DNA from: Sphingomonadales bacterium | Lineage (GTDB): Bacteria > Pseudomonadota > Alphaproteobacteria > Sphingomonadales > Sphingomonadaceae | Length of the DNA stretch: 6,913 bases | Reading direction: 5' to 3' | Assembly: GCA_013298745.1 (NCBI GenBank) | Contig: JAAFIT010000131.1 | Span: forward strand, 1 to 6,913 | In this document: positions 5,766-6,913 of the stretch, in pieces | Numbering within the stretch: position 1 is the first letter of the stretch | Layout of the letters: the number at the start of each line of letters is the position of its first letter | Translations under genes and position numbers: made by a program | Notes under the pieces: generated by a model | What the model saw: only the letters and a program-made list of their open reading frames with translations | What the model was told of the DNA's origin: nothing | Databases searched by the model: none

Positions 5766-5877
5766 TTTTCGGCAGGCGCTTTGCGCTGCGACATTTCCTT
5801 CAGCCGATGCTCTGGCACATGGCGCCAAAACCGGTTACGAAAAACGTGGAATTCCTTTCCTAACCGGGGACTGATTG

Positions 5878-6405
5878 ATGATCACGATGCGCACTGCCCT
5901 TCGTCTTTCCGCAGGCACTGCCCTGCTGTCGCTGCTCGCAGCCTGCGGTGGCGACAAGCCGGCGAAGACGGAAACGGCGACGACGACGGCCGAAGCAACG
6001 GCGCCCGCCGCTGTTCCGGAAGCCACGGCGCCTGCCGAGCCGACCGCCGCCGAACTCGCCGCCCCGGCCGCTCCCGCCGCCGTCACCTTCGCCAGCCTGA
6101 CTGGCGATGCGGCCAAGGGTGAAAAGGTCTTTGGCCAGTGCAAGACCTGCCATGTCGCGGAAAAGGGCGTCAACCGCGTCGGCCCGTCGCTGGCCGGCCT
6201 CATCGGTCGCACCGCCGGCAGCATCGAAGGCTTCAAATATTCGCCGGCCAACAAGAATTCCGGCATCGTCTGGACGGAAGAAAAGCTGTTCGAATATCTT
6301 GAATCGCCGCAGAAGGTGATCAAGGGCACCTATATGGCGTTCGCCGGCCTGAAGAATCCGCAGGATCGCGCTGACGTCATCGCGTATCTGAAGACGAAGG
6401 CTTGA
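5878..6405 (+). CDS. Lipoprotein-anchored class I cytochrome c
   Basis: This 175-residue precursor starts with a lipoprotein signal peptide and lipobox LLAAC; lipidation would occur at Cys23. A Thr/Ala/Glu/Pro-rich flexible linker (27-69) tethers a single cytochrome c domain (about 70-175). Heme attaches covalently through CKTCH (88-92), with His92 as the proximal ligand. [12 protein letters not shown] (100-111), the [12 protein letters not shown] helix region (121-132) and Met153 in GTYMAFAG as distal ligand are typical of cytochrome c2/c-552-type carriers. It should shuttle electrons on the periplasmic side between the bc1 complex and oxidases or other acceptors, while tethered to a membrane. 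Gly after the lipidated Cys gives no inner-membrane retention signal. The start at 5878 has GGGGA 7 bases upstream; the TTG at 5875 and the ATG at 5887 are less likely. A strong hairpin follows the stop by 12 bases. Confidence 0.93.
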   Translation: MITMRTALRLSAGTALLSLLAACGGDKPAKTETATTTAEATAPAAVPEATAPAEPTAAELAAPAAPAAVTFASLTGDAAKGEKVFGQCKTCHVAEKGVNRVGPSLAGLIGRTAGSIEGFKYSPANKNSGIVWTEEKLFEYLESPQKVIKGTYMAFAGLKNPQDRADVIAYLKTKA

Positions 6406-6417
6406 ACCGCAGCGCGG

Positions 6418-6443
6418 CCGCGCTGAAGCTTGCTTCGGCGCGG
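6418..6443 (+). terminator. Strong 3' hairpin after the cytochrome c gene
   Basis: CCGCGCTGAAGC (6418-6429) pairs with GCTTCGGCGCGG (6432-6443) through 12 positions, one of them a G-U wobble. The tip is G(CUUG)C, known as an unusually stable RNA tetraloop. No U-tract follows (ACTCGCGCAA), so this is an atypical terminator, or a 3' stabiliser or processing signal. The overlapping perfect palindrome CAGCGCGGCCGCGCTG (6410-6425) could compete for the same bases. Confidence 0.45.
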
Positions 6444-6500
6444 ACTCGCGCAAGGTCGGCCAGCGCGGCGGCGGGGCCGTTGCCCGCCGAACGCGTCTGA

Positions 6501-6519
6501 CCCCGGATCAAGTCCGGGG
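6501..6519. repeat. Dispersed palindromic (REP-like) element
   Basis: CCCCGGA-TCAAG-TCCGGGG is a perfect 7-bp inverted repeat with a 5-base loop, lying between two convergent genes. I recognise this palindrome as a very common dispersed intergenic repeat of sphingomonads and relatives. Such elements usually sit at 3' ends and may act as bidirectional transcription or mRNA-stability signals. A divergent relative overlaps the folA stop codon. Confidence 0.65.
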
Positions 6520-6561
6520 CAGGCTGCGTGGGCTTTGCCCATGCCTTCCAGCTAAATCTGC

Positions 6562-6913
6562 CTAAAACGGCCCGTTCAACTGCACGATCGCAATATTCAG
6601 CGCCCCAGCGAACGTCACCCAGGCCAGATAGGGCAGCAGCAGCAGCGCCGCTGGCTTGGAAAACCGCCAGCAGATGATGATCAGCAGCGCGATCGACGCC
6701 CAGAGGAACCAGACCTCGGTGGCAGCAAGATCGGGGCGCTGCAGCCGGAAGAACAGAAAGCTCCACAACAGGTTCAGGAACCCGTTGATGGCGAACAGCC
6801 CGACCACAACGTCGCGCAGCGCCTTGGTGGGCGCCGCCATCCATGCCGTTGATGCGGCGATCGCGCACAGCCCGAAAATCAGCGTCCATGCCGGGCCGAA
6901 CAGAATGTCGGGT
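6562..6913 (-). CDS. tspO: TspO/MBR family protein (tryptophan-rich sensory protein homologue), cut by window edge
   Basis: The last 116 residues are visible; the N-terminus, about 35-45 residues by family length, lies beyond position 6913. FGPAWTLIFGLCAIAA (second helix), NLLWSFLFFRLQRPDLA, LLIIICWRFSKPAALLLL and PYLAWVTFAGALNIAIVQLN match the conserved helices of the five-helix TspO fold, including the N-x-x-W-S-x-x-F-F and P-Y-x-x-W-V-x-F-A-x-x-L-N signatures. An ATG at 6840 lies inside the conserved fold and is not the start. Family members bind porphyrins or sterols, and in Rhodobacter TspO acts in oxygen- and tetrapyrrole-dependent regulation. The function here is unproven. It converges on the cytochrome c gene; any shared heme theme is speculation. 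Confidence 0.9.
   Translation of the reverse strand, partial: PDILFGPAWTLIFGLCAIAASTAWMAAPTKALRDVVVGLFAINGFLNLLWSFLFFRLQRPDLAATEVWFLWASIALLIIICWRFSKPAALLLLPYLAWVTFAGALNIAIVQLNGPF

Noticed and set aside
5443..5766. Minus-strand open frame covering the tRNA-Gly
   Set aside because: The product begins RVAGIEPASQAWKASALPLS, the familiar artefact of translating the complement of a tRNA gene.
6840..6913. ATG at 6840 as the start of a short 92-residue protein
   Set aside because: The frame continues upstream with conserved TspO helix sequence (FGPAWT), so the true start lies outside the window.
1..6913. Mobile element, prophage, CRISPR array or defence island
   Set aside because: I saw no integrase, transposase, long terminal repeats, regularly spaced repeats or defence-type proteins. 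The tRNA-Gly is not flanked by an integrase or an obvious duplicated tRNA end.

Overview
The window looks like a chromosomal stretch from a high-GC alphaproteobacterium, most likely a sphingomonad (Sphingomonadales). The reasons are the strongly GC-biased codon use, alphaproteobacterial-looking proteins (a MerR-type regulator ending in VANDNS, a lipoprotein-anchored class I cytochrome c, TspO) and a copy of the CCCCGGACTTGATCCGGGG palindrome, which I recognise as a common dispersed repeat in such genomes. The species cannot be named from the sequence. No integrase, transposase, CRISPR array or rRNA is visible.

Layout. (1) Positions 1-1831, minus strand: a folate and nucleotide block, thyA (thymidylate synthase) then folA (dihydrofolate reductase) with a one-base TGATG overlap, followed 57 bp later by the start of a membrane-anchored M19 dipeptidase that runs off the left edge. 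ThyA turns dUMP into dTMP and releases dihydrofolate, which FolA reduces again. (2) Positions 1832-2146: a divergent intergenic region with a possible thyA promoter and a TCGACAC inverted/direct repeat cluster. (3) Positions 2147-4722, plus strand: a translationally coupled pair (GTGTGA overlap) resembling NfrB and NfrA, the exopolysaccharide synthase and outer-membrane partner that E. coli phage N4 needs for adsorption. Both proteins are much shorter than in E. coli, and NfrB lacks the C-terminal c-di-GMP-binding MshEN part. (4) Positions 4732-5433, minus strand: a cysteine-free MerR-family regulator converging on the pair. (5) Positions 5434-5877: a possible small membrane protein, then a tRNA-Gly(TCC) gene with encoded CCA. 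(6) Positions 5878-6405: a lipoprotein class I cytochrome c, followed by a very stable hairpin and the dispersed palindrome. (7) Positions 6562-6913, minus strand: the C-terminal three quarters of a TspO/MBR protein, cut by the right edge.

The most interesting item is the compact NfrB/NfrA-like pair: a plausible minimal envelope-glycan synthesis and export unit without the c-di-GMP receptor domain of the characterised system. The next is a patch of AT-rich rare codons inside thyA that covers the catalytic region. Family comparisons were made from memory of the reference proteins, not by database search.
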